In this document: positions 13,701-25,200 of the stretch, piece by piece
Layout of the letters: every line of letters begins with the position of its first letter
Position numbering within the stretch: the stretch's first letter is position 1
Assembly: GCA_964035545.1 (NCBI GenBank)
Contig: OZ037765.1
Coordinates: forward strand, 26,610,504 to 26,674,503
From: Bugula neritina
Lineage: Eukaryota > Bryozoa > Gymnolaemata > Cheilostomatida > Bugulidae
Direction: 5' to 3'
DNA length: 64,000 nucleotides
Program-made: the position numbers and the translations under genes
Notes under the pieces: model-generated
Databases searched by the model: none
Told to the model about the DNA's origin: nothing
Seen by the model: only the letters and a program-made list of their open reading frames with translations

Positions 13701-14779
13701 CAATTACAGTAACCTTCATGATGTTTACTTGTCAGAACCAAGTACCTGAAAGAAGATACTGTATGCACTTTACTTGAAATGTAGGAAAGAAAAGAAGATT
13801 ACCATTACCAATGCCTTGTGAAGCTCAGTTATATGCATACTTTCAAGCTGGAAACAAGTAGTATTAACGATAAAGTGCTAAAGAGAACAAGGCTCAGACT
13901 CAGAGTTAAAGACACTGTGGAGCTAAATATCTGAGAAAGTTAGATGTTGACAAAGATAGTTGGCAAATGAATGCTAGATAATATAGAGATGTTTGGAGAT
14001 GTAGGACAAAGCAAAATAAAATTAAATATTGTCTTATCGAGAGAGATTACTGTATGCAAAACTTCTTGTAAGGTGAAAGCAAAATATTGTTGAGGTTTTG
14101 GCTTTCTTTTGCGACTAAAAAATCAACCCACTAGCTGGGAGCACAACTCCAGTAATCTCTAGGGTCTGCTCCAATACAGGATATTAAAAGTGTAAAAAAT
14201 GTTTCAAGACTCAAGTATGAATACATTAGTAGAATACTAACTACTACATAATTCCCAACAAAAGGCAATAGCTTTGAAACATTTCTCCTTTATATAGAGA
14301 GCTGACGATTGCAGTAGAAATGCATTTATTTTTATGAGGTATAACAAATGTTGCACTTACTTTGCACCAGCTTTTTGAAAAAGATCTGCCCAATGGTTAG
14401 GATCAAACAGCTCCGCTGTGAACATAGGTCCAAAGTCAGCATATGTAAAGCCAGGTTTGTAGTTAGCACGCATGAACTCTCTGTACGATGAGTTCGGTGC
14501 TGAAGATTGCCAGTCATACCAAAACCACTCACTTCCAAAACTTGGAACAGAAAATACGCCCCAATGCAGAAAGATTCCTATCTTTGCGTCATCATACCAT
14601 GATGGCAGTGGTCGAGCATCTAGAGATTCCCATGTTGGGTCATATTTTACATCACCATATTTCCCTTTAGCAGGAGAAGCAGCCGCAAAGTAAAGTAGTG
14701 CTAAAGCTAATGTGAGAGATATTAAACTGAAATTCAATCCAAGCTTGAGTCCAGTCTGATAATGAACACCCAACGCCAT
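10708..14779 (-). CDS. FUCA: Alpha-L-fucosidase, copy A (GH29, 8 exons)
   Basis: Secreted or lysosomal enzyme that removes alpha-L-fucose from glycoproteins and glycolipids by a retaining mechanism. Exons in transcription order (complement): 14361-14779, 13639-13745, 13400-13530, 13165-13298, 12247-12333, 11712-11855, 11199-11369, 10708-10993. They total 1479 nt, 492 aa, in one frame. Seen: N-terminal hydrophobic signal region (about residues 15-36); the GH29 opening block [30 protein letters not shown]; and VIWSDGEWE, whose Asp at about residue 241 matches the GH29 nucleophile. The C-terminal beta-domain ends in YRNQ. Length is close to human FUCA1 (466 aa). The exon structure is identical to copy B, so the pair is a recent tandem duplication. 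Introns 1 and 4 are longer than in copy B. Confidence 0.95.
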
Positions 14780-15889
14780 CGTTTTGATAACTATATCTGT
14801 AAAAATAAATATATATCATGTGAATATCAACATTCCACATAATATAATTATCAGTATCAATATGTGAATACATATATTTAATTCAAAATATTTTACTTTT
14901 ACCTTAAGTATAAGTATTAGGTTTAGCTATCTACCTATATCTCAGAAAACAGTAAGCATAACTAGCCTACTTCTTAGATATATTTTAATTTTAGTTCTAC
15001 GTATGTTTGTTCATTGTTGAAAACCAGTTTCAGTTTAATATTTGCAGCAATAGCCAATAACTAGATTTTTACAATAACTATAAGTACAAGTTAATATTTA
15101 GTATACAGTAGCCTATACACCATCAATGCGAAATGCTGAATAGCTTTAAATCCTCAGTTGAGTAATCAATACTAGTAGTGCAGTTGTTTACAATAGATAT
15201 ACAATAGTATTCTGTTAGTAAAACAATAGCCAGCTATCCTTTACAAGAAACTGCAATAGTGAAAATAACACGAGAAGGCTGGAGCTTGAGGTAGGTCGGT
15301 TGTATACAAGGGTTAAAGGGCAATATAGCGCACTGGACCTTGAGTTCAACAGTATCAGTCGGAGTTTAAATTACAAACCTATTTAATTTGAACTGAGATC
15401 GCTAGATGCAGCATATAGTTTGGGATCACTGAGTGCAAAATAGAAATTGTTATACCATTATCACTGTCCAATTGAAACTTGAAATATTGCTTTTAGTTTT
15501 AGGGACTCCCAAACTCCGTGTTACATTAAGCGATATCTATTTTAGCCAATGGCAAATTGGGTTGTTCTATATGCAGGCGGCTGGCCCGACATATAATATT
15601 TTCTGATTGGCTAATATAAGTGTAAGTATAAAAATAATTATTATTAGATTTATATTATAAATATAATCTATGTCATTAATAAATTATAATAATTTTAAGC
15701 AATATGACTTAATTTATATCATTACCTACATAAAGCTTATAATTTATATCATTGTGGCAGCTGGCGATGTAGCATATAATAATAAATGGTAGCCTGTGCA
15801 TAATAGTATGACTATGCATAGATTCAAATAACTTCTCTTTACATTATAAGTACTAGTAGTGCCAATATATCATTTGCTTTTGCCTGTAG
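14780..15889. other. Spacer between fucosidase A and CCDC47 pseudogene
   Basis: AT-rich. By position it corresponds to the 20862-23216 interval of the intact unit (divergent promoter region, CCDC47 exon 1 and intron 1). I could not find a counterpart of CCDC47 exon 1 here. The end, around 15850-15889, is still similar to the region just before CCDC47 exon 2. Confidence 0.5.
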
Positions 15890-16920
15890 AGTTTGAAAGT
15901 TATTTTCATAATTCAAAGATGATCTAGCTCAAGAGGCTAAAGTACAACACTCCCAGGACAAGCAAGACGCTGCTAAAACTAATGACTTTTATGATGAAAG
16001 GACGGTAGAGGTACAGGCTTGTTTGCTGTATTCATAAAACATTTAGACTTTAGGGTGTATTAAACGTAGGCAGTGTTACGCTAGAAACATGTATGCTAGT
16101 TGTGTAATAATATTTTTTGGTGTTGAGTAGTAAAGCAATTACCCACATGTGACAGGATGTGTAAGGAATAATAATTTTGCAAAAATTTAACAATTACTAA
16201 TCACTCTGGTCTCTGCTGGTGAAGTTAATCTTGAGGACTTTCTTCTACCAATTATATTTTCAACATATATACTCACTACAAATCCGACATCTTCTATTGC
16301 AGCTAATTCAATGTTTATTTTTAATTTTGATCTCTAAAAACATTAACGCTTGCTGTAGATAGAAGATGATTTTGATAGTTTGGATACTGAAAAATTTGAG
16401 GGAATGGAAACAGAACCTGTTGCTACGGAGCCTATCAAGAAAGAGCTTCAGTTTGCAAAGGCTGGTTAGAGATTGCTAAATCCTTTGTTTTTTGGTATAT
16501 AAATTACTTGCAAATGGTGTTAATGAACCTACTGGGAAACTGGGCTAACTACTATATGAAAATAGGGCTATTAACTGGAATATTTATTTATTTCATAGTA
16601 ATGTTTATAGGTAGATGTGAAAATATTACTCTAGCTCAAGGTTGGTTTAAAGCCAACAATGACCTTTTGGGAGCTAGTTTCCCTATAGCAAGTAAGAAGG
16701 CATTAAAATTTAAAATCTTAGATGATAGACTCAAAGTTCATTATCTGACATATTTTATGGAGTGCCCTGCTCCACCAATTTTTACATTTAGCCATCTGAT
16801 CAAGAGCTTTAAAATTTATAGTAACAAAATAAAACTATAAATGGTGTTTATTTAATTTCTATAGTTTATTGGTAGAATGCCAGTAATGATGGTAATAGTA
16901 CAGAGCTTAATACTAATATC
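15890..16920 (+). pseudogene. CCDC47 partial duplicate, decayed
   Basis: Contains counterparts of CCDC47 exons 2 (15890-16010), 3 (16359-16460) and 4 (16517-16691) and a scrap of exon 5 (about 16893-16920), in the same order as the intact gene. Exon 1 with the start codon and signal peptide is absent. The exon 2 copy carries a net 2-nt insertion that shifts the frame and creates a stop. The acceptor before exon 4 has lost its AG. Exons 6-12 are missing. The open stretch 16508-16840 is the exon 4 copy running on into intron, not a gene. It lies between the two fucosidase copies, as expected from duplication of a fucosidase/CCDC47 block. Confidence 0.9.
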
Positions 16921-17374
16921 AGATCTAAATACTTGCATCATATCTATATAATATTTGCATCAGATCTAGACACTCAAAGATCATATATATCTAAATACTC
17001 ATGTCAAACCTAAATCATATTTAAATCCTTGAATTCATGTATAGATTTTCAGTATTTTTAAAATGTGTAAAAATACACTCCATGCAATTACTTATGACTC
17101 CTAACAGTTCACTAAAATTTATAACCACATAGCAACATTCATTCTAACATTGACTAGATAATGGCAAGAGTTTCCAAATTAAAGATTTCCTTCAAAGAAA
17201 ATAATACAAGTAGATTTAAACATATAATGTAATACTTGGATAGTAAATATAGAAAAGACAAATTGCTAAATTAAAAAAAAGTTTAAATAAAAATTGAAGT
17301 TATATCTGTGGATGTACAAGAAAATCATCTCACTGTGATATATAGTGTTGAGCTTAACTGGAGTCAGTACCATA

Positions 17375-20300
17375 TTACTGATTTCTATAGCCAGCCCAGC
17401 TGTTCTTCAAGTTGTCAAACTTAAGAACCCAGGCATCCTTACAGGGCATCTTGCTAGGAGGGATAAACGGGAATGTAATCTGAACAGCAGAGCCTACTGT
17501 TTGATACTTCAGGGGCGTATCATAGCCTATAATCTTTATTTCAGAGTTGGTGGCCACAATGGGGGCACCCAGCTTCAACATGTTGTTTTCAGGCCAACTC
17601 AGAACAAATGCATACACACTGTAACCTGAAGTTGAGGTTGTTGATTTCTTTTGGGTATACCTAAAGTAAAAAATGAATGTGAGAAAATTTGATTTTTTTT
17701 TTTTTTTTTTTTTTTTTATAAAGATAATGTGGGTTTTATAATTCAGTCCGTCTTCTAGAAAACTTCATTGACTTTGGTTAGAAGATGACAACATTTCGCA
17801 CCATTACAAATTCAATCTTTTCTCTATATATCTGGGATGACCATTTAATTATCTTACCATATGCCTGGGGTAACTGTATCATTCTGATACACCCACGGCT
17901 GGCTGGCATAAACTGCTTCCCCATTTACATCAAGCCAAGCTCCCATTTGAGTTAATCTTTCTTCAAATATGGGAATTATGCGCCCATCATGTGTTGGGCC
18001 TACATTTACCAACAGGTTTCCTCCACAGCTACATAAATATACAGCAAAATTACATGTTAGTGTTTAATTCAAAAGCAGCAACTGTTATTACAGCTTATAC
18101 AGCGTGCAATGGACTAAACAGATTCAGTGGGAACAGCAAACAAGGTAATAATTGAGGCTGTATGTCTTATTTATATACGAAAATAGATCATACCTGCACT
18201 GAATTGATAACAAATCAAATTGTGCTCTATTAGCCATAGTACTAGAAATCTAGTTGGCAGCGTAAAGGTTAGACTGTGAATTCTGCCTCCAATGAACATA
18301 GAGCTTTCTTTAATTATGCAAAAATATGTATGGGATTAAACTCAATTTTCTTACCTGATGGTTTCAGCCAAAGTAGTAAGAAGTTCTGACATAGTGAGGA
18401 AATCATTTATATCAACATTCCTACGGTAGCCCCATGAGCCTCTGTCAATAGTCATGGCATTCTCCCACTTGTGTGTCTGCAGCACACCTGGGTTGTATCT
18501 AAGGAAATAGTAAAAGTTAGATGCAAGTGAAGTAGCTAATATCACTAGTTGCTTACAAACTTCATAGGACTATCAACTTTCGAGATGATGTAACATTGCT
18601 TACTGGTAGTATCTGCAAGCACCTTCACAACCAATGCCAGCAATAGTTTTAAATATACTTGAATTTTGTACAAGTATTTACTGATTGTACTTTGAATTTT
18701 GGGGCAGTGGCCATTTTTCTATCAGTTTATCTTATTGCATAACAAATTGTAGTTATTGGAGGAAAATTATGCGAAAAGGAGCAATATTTCAATAAAGTCA
18801 CACACAATAAGTATAGCTCTTATTTAAGATTTACTCAGATCAGCAGTTTCTAATATTTCTAGCAAAAACCTTGTATTTTATTAGTTTTAAAACCCTCAAT
18901 TTAACTTTTCTGTAACTTTCCAATCTCAAAAATATGTCATCAGATGCACAAAAATAGCAGCAACAAAAAATCAAAAAGGCAAAATCTGAGTATTATGCAG
19001 TAATTGCTCAAAAACAAAGTGCTATACTAGTATTTTGATTAAAATAAAACCGCAAATAATCTTTTAGATAGAGAACCACTGACCTTAATATCAAAATAAA
19101 ATATCTGTCGTTGCATGTGAAACAAACCCCCAAAATTAAAATAAAAATAAAATGCAATAGATACATATAAATATCAGTATAAGAATACCTGTCATCACAT
19201 GTGAAGTAACCTCCATGCTTACAGCGACAATTGGAACCCCAACGATCATTAACCACAACGGTGTCCTTAACAGGGCTACCAACAAAAGTAAAACGTAGCT
19301 ACCTAGTAATATATTAACATATATGTATGCGTGTGTGTATATATATATATATGCATTAGCCACAATGTCTTAACAAAGTAGGTACAGACAAGAAAACATA
19401 AGTAATTTTTTGAAGTGTACACAAATTTAGGTTGATATATTAATTAAATTATGTTGAAATTACCATGATACTAAAATCATTAAGTGTTGGATGACATTTA
19501 ATATGTCATCCAACAAACTAAAAACATGAATCAAATTCTCAACAGCTGGAATACTCAATACCTTTCGTTGTAAAGCCATGCCAGAAACTCTTTGGCAGTC
19601 CAATAGTCATCATTGGCTTCCCAATCCCCATCTGACCAAATAACTTCTGGTTTATATGTGTTCACAAGTTCATGCAGCTCGGGTATAGACTTGGCCTGTT
19701 CAGGCGATTCACATACAGTGTTTAGTACTAGCAACAATAAACACATAGAAAATAGCATGTGCAATTTAAGTTGTGTAACAGCTTACATGAGGAAATATTT
19801 GAGTTTGAAAGTTCTTCTTTTTATCCATAACATAGAAAGGGTTATACCATTCCAACAGCGAATGATAGAGACCAAAAGTGATATTAGTCCTTGCACGAAT
19901 GGCCTGTGCCAATTCTCCTAAAAATAGCAACTTGATGGATATAATCTTGATGATAGTTGATATTGTTTACAGATTGTTAAACAGCACAAGTGGAACTTGA
20001 AAGTTCTGCTAAATAAACATACCAACAAGATCTTTATGAGGTCCAACTGCAACTGAGTTCCAGTTGAAAGACACATTTGTAGCCCAGTTACAGTAACCTT
20101 CATGATGTTTACTTGTCAGAACTAAGTATCTAAAAGAAGACATTGCATGCGTTTTACATGAAATGTAGGGAAGATAAACCATGTCTGCTTACGACTTGCG
20201 AGTAGAAAACAGCATTAGTTGAATCGTCCAAAAGTAAATTTATTTTATGATTACAGGCTTAGCCTGAGTTCTACTTTGAAAAAACATGTAAAACTTATAT

Positions 20301-20861
20301 TGAATATATTTACAGTTATAGTTTATAAACAAATGAAATATAATTAAAATACATTAATTTGGTGTGCCCTTATAAATATTATTTTCCCTGAAAACATAAA
20401 CAAGCCTAACAAAATTTTGGCTAAAATTGAAATTAAACTTACTTTGCACCAGCTTTCTTAAAAAGATCTGCCCAATGGTTAGGGTCAAAGAGTTCCGCTG
20501 TGAACATAGGTCCAAAGTCAGCATATGTAAAGCCAGGTTTGTAGTTAGCACGCATGAACTCTCTGTATGATGAGTTCGGTGCTGAAGATTGCCAGTTATA
20601 CCAAAACCACTCATTTCCAAAACTTGGAACAGAAAATACACCCCAATGTAGAAAGATTCCTATCTTTGCGTCATCATACCATGATGGCAGTGGTCGAGCA
20701 TCTAGAGATTCCCATGTTGGGTCATATTTTACATCACCATATTTCCCTTTAGCAGGAGAAGCAGCCACAAAGTAAAGTAGTGCAAAAGCTACTGAGAGAG
20801 ATCTTAGGCTGAAAATTGATCCAAGCTCAAGTCCAGTCTGATAATGCACACCCAATGCCAT
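17375..20861 (-). CDS. FUCA: Alpha-L-fucosidase, copy B (GH29, 8 exons)
   Basis: Paralogue of the gene at 10708-14779. Exons (complement): 20443-20861, 20023-20129, 19787-19917, 19562-19695, 19189-19275, 18355-18498, 17858-18028, 17375-17660. Each is exactly as long as its partner in copy A. Total 1479 nt, 492 aa. The signal region, HWGVFSV block, [10 protein letters not shown] and VIWSDGDWE (nucleophile Asp kept) are all present. The start at 20861 matches copy A; an in-frame ATG at 20891 would add ten residues. Changes from copy A are scattered, for example the Cys-rich exon 5 (SNCRC against TGCPC) and the tail (SWAGYRNQ against SWGDYRNQ). It is divergently oriented to CCDC47, with 1.4 kb between start codons. 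Confidence 0.95.
17693..17717. repeat. Poly-T tract
   Basis: Twenty-five consecutive T in intron 7 of fucosidase copy B, just upstream (on the minus strand) of its last exon. It is absent from the same intron of copy A. Confidence 0.9.
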
Positions 20862-22271
20862 GGTGATGGTATTGATAGCTATAATTATCAATTATAATAA
20901 TTATTCATTATTATATTAAAACATATATTTATAATTATATAAACATAATATTAATAATAATGTAAATACTAATAGTAATACTAATAGTAATAGCAATAGG
21001 AAGTTGGCAAGATGAAGATCAAAATTTCAAAATGATAATCTCATAGTGATAGTCATACTTAGTCTCAGTATAACTGTAAGTATAAGTATAACTACAACTA
21101 CAGGTATAACTATAACGATAAGTATAAGTATAACCAGCAGCTTAAACCTAAACTTAAAGGATTACAGTGATACTTATAGTTATTGTTAATGTTAGTGTTA
21201 ATGTTAATGTTAGTATTACTGATCACACACAGACAGGCTAGTTAGCCTGTTGAGTTAATCTGCACAAGAATGTTAACACTTTTTAGATTACTGTCCAAGT
21301 ACTGACAACTTAGTTTTTTATGTGAGGCACACCCCTTCTTCCCTCTAGGGAGGTCCAGTGTGGAAATAACATCGACAGGTATCGACAGGTATTGTTAGTG
21401 TTACTCTTACTCTTAGTCTTACAGTTAGTGAGTTACACTTACACTCACACTGTCACTGTGACTTACAGTGAATTTCAATTAGGAGAATTGGAAGGTTTTT
21501 ACAAAATCAATATGAATATCAAAATTTCTTGCACATTATCAATACAAAATAGTATATTGTAAATAGACGTACAACCACAACGTTAGTAACTGTAATACTG
21601 ATAGTAATACAATACTTACAACTCAACGGTAATACTAATAATAACAAAACTCACGCAAGTTTACTGGTAATAACAATAAATACAACATAAATATTACAGT
21701 AGTTCTATAAACAGCTTGGAGTTGGGGGTGATTGAGTGCATTAGTTTGTGGTTCCTGAGTGTTGAGTTGGGGGTTTCAATGAACCCCAGCTTTAAACTCG
21801 GAATCGCAAATTACTATACTCGGTTAGCCCTAACTTGAATTTGCTTATAAAACCATTCTAAACATTTGTTTGCATAATACTAGCCTAGCTAATTGACTAA
21901 TATTATGCCAGAATGAAATTAAAAATTTTACAATTATTATAGGTTTGTTGAACAGACTAAATTAGTCAAAATTGCGAAAAGCAGCACAAAGTTGGGAATC
22001 ACAGAAGGTAGCATCTGCATGCAAATGCATAAATCTCCGACCACCAAACTCTATATTATACATCAACTACTGCCCTCAGTGCTTACCTCCTTTATGCTGC
22101 TTTAAGCGTTATCCTAAATCAGTTCTATTTTACGACATTACAGCCCTATCTTGATTTTGGTCTATTTTTATTCAATTTCTAACGGCAGCAAAACTTTTTT
22201 CTTCTCATTCTCTCAAGGCTGATCTCTACCACTGTACCAGTATAAATATTTTTAGTTGATTATTATTGCCA
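20862..22271. other. Divergent promoter region, fucosidase B / CCDC47
   Basis: 1.4 kb between two head-to-head start codons. It holds TA-rich triplet-like low complexity (about 20880-21220), a short GTTAAT-type tract, and an inverted-repeat element at 21705-21851. No TATA box or CpG island can be assigned with confidence. Confidence 0.5.
21705..21851. mobile_element. Short inverted-repeat element (MITE-like), family 3, copy 1
   Basis: About 147 bp with imperfect complementary ends (left CTATAAACAGCTTGGAGTTG, right ending AACTTGAATTTGCTTATA). The interior, including GGGGGTGATTGAGTGCA and CCCCAGCTT, matches the element at 28737-28876. Two dispersed copies with the same ends support a mobile origin; no transposase is encoded. 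Confidence 0.65.
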
Positions 22272-25200
22272 ATGAAAATGAAGTGGCAATGGTTAATTTT
22301 GGTTTCTTTATGCGTAGCGCTTATTGCTCCGCACAGTGACGATAATGATTTTGCAGAGTTTGATGAAGAAGGTAGGTGAACTTGAAGTACTAGTAGTAGT
22401 ACTAGTACTACTAGTACTAGGTCTAGTAGGCCCTAAAACTCAGTATCATTATGACTATGAGTAAGGGTAAATCACTAATGACTGGAATATGTAATTGTAA
22501 AACTAAAAGTAATTGTAATACTCTACTGATAGTGATTGTGTTTTAAAAATACTAATTTTAAATTTAATTTATCACATTTTCATTTTAACTTACAGTTACT
22601 AATAGTAATACTAATACAGTAATAGTGTAATACTTATACTAATAGTGTAATACTTATACTAATACTAATACTATAATTATAAATTAGTATTACGGAATGA
22701 GGGAATAAGTATAATTGCAATTAATAAATTATAATAGCATTAGCTAAGGCAGCTATATTATTTATAATAATTTAAAAACTATATATATAATTATAATATT
22801 AATAAATTTAAACTTAAAGTTAAAAGTTGAACTTATTTTAGTTTTAAGCTTTCTGTTTTAAGCCAATGTGAATGTTAAACTTAAAGGTAAACTGTAAACG
22901 TCCATCACTCGAACCATTGCCGCTTTGACTCTCACCTGGCTGTTGCATATACAGTGATAATGGTAGTGCGTCAGCAATTTAAATTTAAAACTGTGATTAG
23001 GTGCTTTTTCTAAGATGTTTTAAAATGAAAGGTTATACTTTGTGTTTATTTAATTTAGATCTAGGTTATTCTTTGCATATGTAATACAATGTTGTGACAC
23101 TCCCAACTTCTAATTCATGACTTGTACATTATAATGTATGATATAAATATGTACTTCAGTGAATTGCTATTTCTTATTTTAAGTAGAGCCAACAAGTAGT
23201 TTGCCTTTGCTTGCAGAGTTTGAGACTTCACCTGAATTTGAAGATGATCAACCTCAAGAAGCTGAAGTACAACAATCCCAGGACAAGCAAGACGCAGCTG
23301 AAACTAATGACTTTTATGATGAAGGAACTGTGGAGGTAATGGCTTGTTTGCTGCGCCTATAAAGTATTAATAATATAAAATTGGTTTGGTATTGTTCTAT
23401 TAGAGACACCTTACAATCGCTTTTACCAATAACGGTGTTGAGTTGCAATTTAGTAACCCGTTTGTGTCTGGGTGTGCCAGGACTAATGATCTGGTAGAAT
23501 TAAGTAATTACCAACAACTCTGCTGATGAAGCTGTATCTTCAGTACTTTCTTTTGACAATTGTTTATGGGATTCATTACAGCTAGTTTAAGATAAGTTGG
23601 GCATGTTTTTGTCTTCTTTATTTTGAAAACGAATTTGTTCTGTTATGTAGTTTTATCTCTGAATGCACCACTGGTTTTATACAGGTAGAAGATGATTTTG
23701 ATAGCTTTGATGCTGAAGAATTTGAGGGAATGGAAACAGAACCTGTTGCTACGGAGCCTATCAAGGAAGAGCTTCGGTTTGCAAAGGCTAGCATTAATTT
23801 CTTATAATCTTTATTGATTTAGATTGCTAGACCATTTGTGTTTGATATTCAAACTATTTTACATTTATGTGATTGGTTTTAATTTATTTTTAAGGTGCCA
23901 ATGAACTTACGGAGAGACTGGGCTAACTACTATGTGGAAATGGTGCTATTAACAGGAATGTTTATTTATTTCATAGCAATGTTAGTAGGTCGCTCTAAAA
24001 ATACTACTTTAGCTCAAGCTTGGTTTAAAGCTAACAAGGATCTTTTGGAAGCAAGTTTTTCTATAGTAGGTAAGAATATATCAAACAACTCAAAGTTCAA
24101 TGTCCGACATATTTTGATAGATCTCTCTTCTTAATTGTTTTATTTAGCTATTAATTGAAATTCTTTGGTAATCTATTTCATTTGGTGATTTGTCATTTTT
24201 ATGAAAAGTCTTTGTTGTTTACTTTGACCTCATCATCAAAACAATATGTGAGATTCTAAGAATAAAATAGAATGGTTAATATTTGAAGTTTCTCTAGTTA
24301 ATTGATGCTGTGTAGGTGATGATGGTAATGGCACAGAGCCCAATACTAATGTACTTATGAAGCACTCAGACCACACTTATGTGATGTGGTGCTCCGGGAG
24401 AATTGGCATGGAGGGTATGCTGGTTCAGTTGAGGATGGTGAAGAGACAAGATCTGGTCAACTTTCTGCAGCGCATGGTGAAACCCATGTCTGATCAGATA
24501 GTAAGCTCTATGTATTACTCATATGTATTACTCATATGTATTACTCATATGTATTACTCATATGTATTACTCATATGTATTACTCATATGTATTACTCAT
24601 ATGTATTACTCATATGTATTACTCATATGTATTACTCATATGTATTACTCATATGTATTACTCATATGTATTACTCATATGTATTACTCATATGTATTAC
24701 TCATATGTATTACTCATATGTATTACTCATATGTATTACTCATATGTATTACGCATATGTATTACTCATATGTATTACTCATATGTATTACTCATATGTA
24801 TTACTCATATGTATTACTCATATGTATTACTCATATGTATTACGCATATGTATTACTCATATGTATTACTCCTGTTATTTTGTGACAAGTCACTTGACAT
24901 TTTTAGAATCGGTAATTTTGCATTTTGAATAAAAATAAATTGCATTTTCATGGTCAGACAGACAACACCCTACTCAAATAAATCTCACAGTTGCTCGTAA
25001 GTAATCTCCCCATGCTCCTATATAACGAGTATAGTAATAAGAAGATAATGAAAAACAAATGATTTAGTCATAAAAAACAGATTTTTGTTCACTTGGTGAG
25101 TCATTGGTTTCTCCCAGTAAATCAGTATGAGTTACAGTTGTTCCATATTGCTGTGTAATAATGTTCTAAATGTGAATAAGAGTGATTCAATATAACCTAT

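Noticed and set aside
14472-14693. Plus-strand open frames antisense to fucosidase exon 1 (and 20554-20775)
   Set aside because: Shadows of the conserved minus-strand exon, present in both copies only because the exon is duplicated.
16508-16840. 110-residue membrane-like open frame
   Set aside because: It is the CCDC47 exon 4 copy in the pseudogene; the acceptor is destroyed and the frame runs on into former intron.
24357-24932. Long open frames reading MYYSYVLLICITH over and over
   Set aside because: They are the 13-bp minisatellite read in three frames. Only 24316-24500 is coding (CCDC47 exon 5), with a clear donor at 24501.
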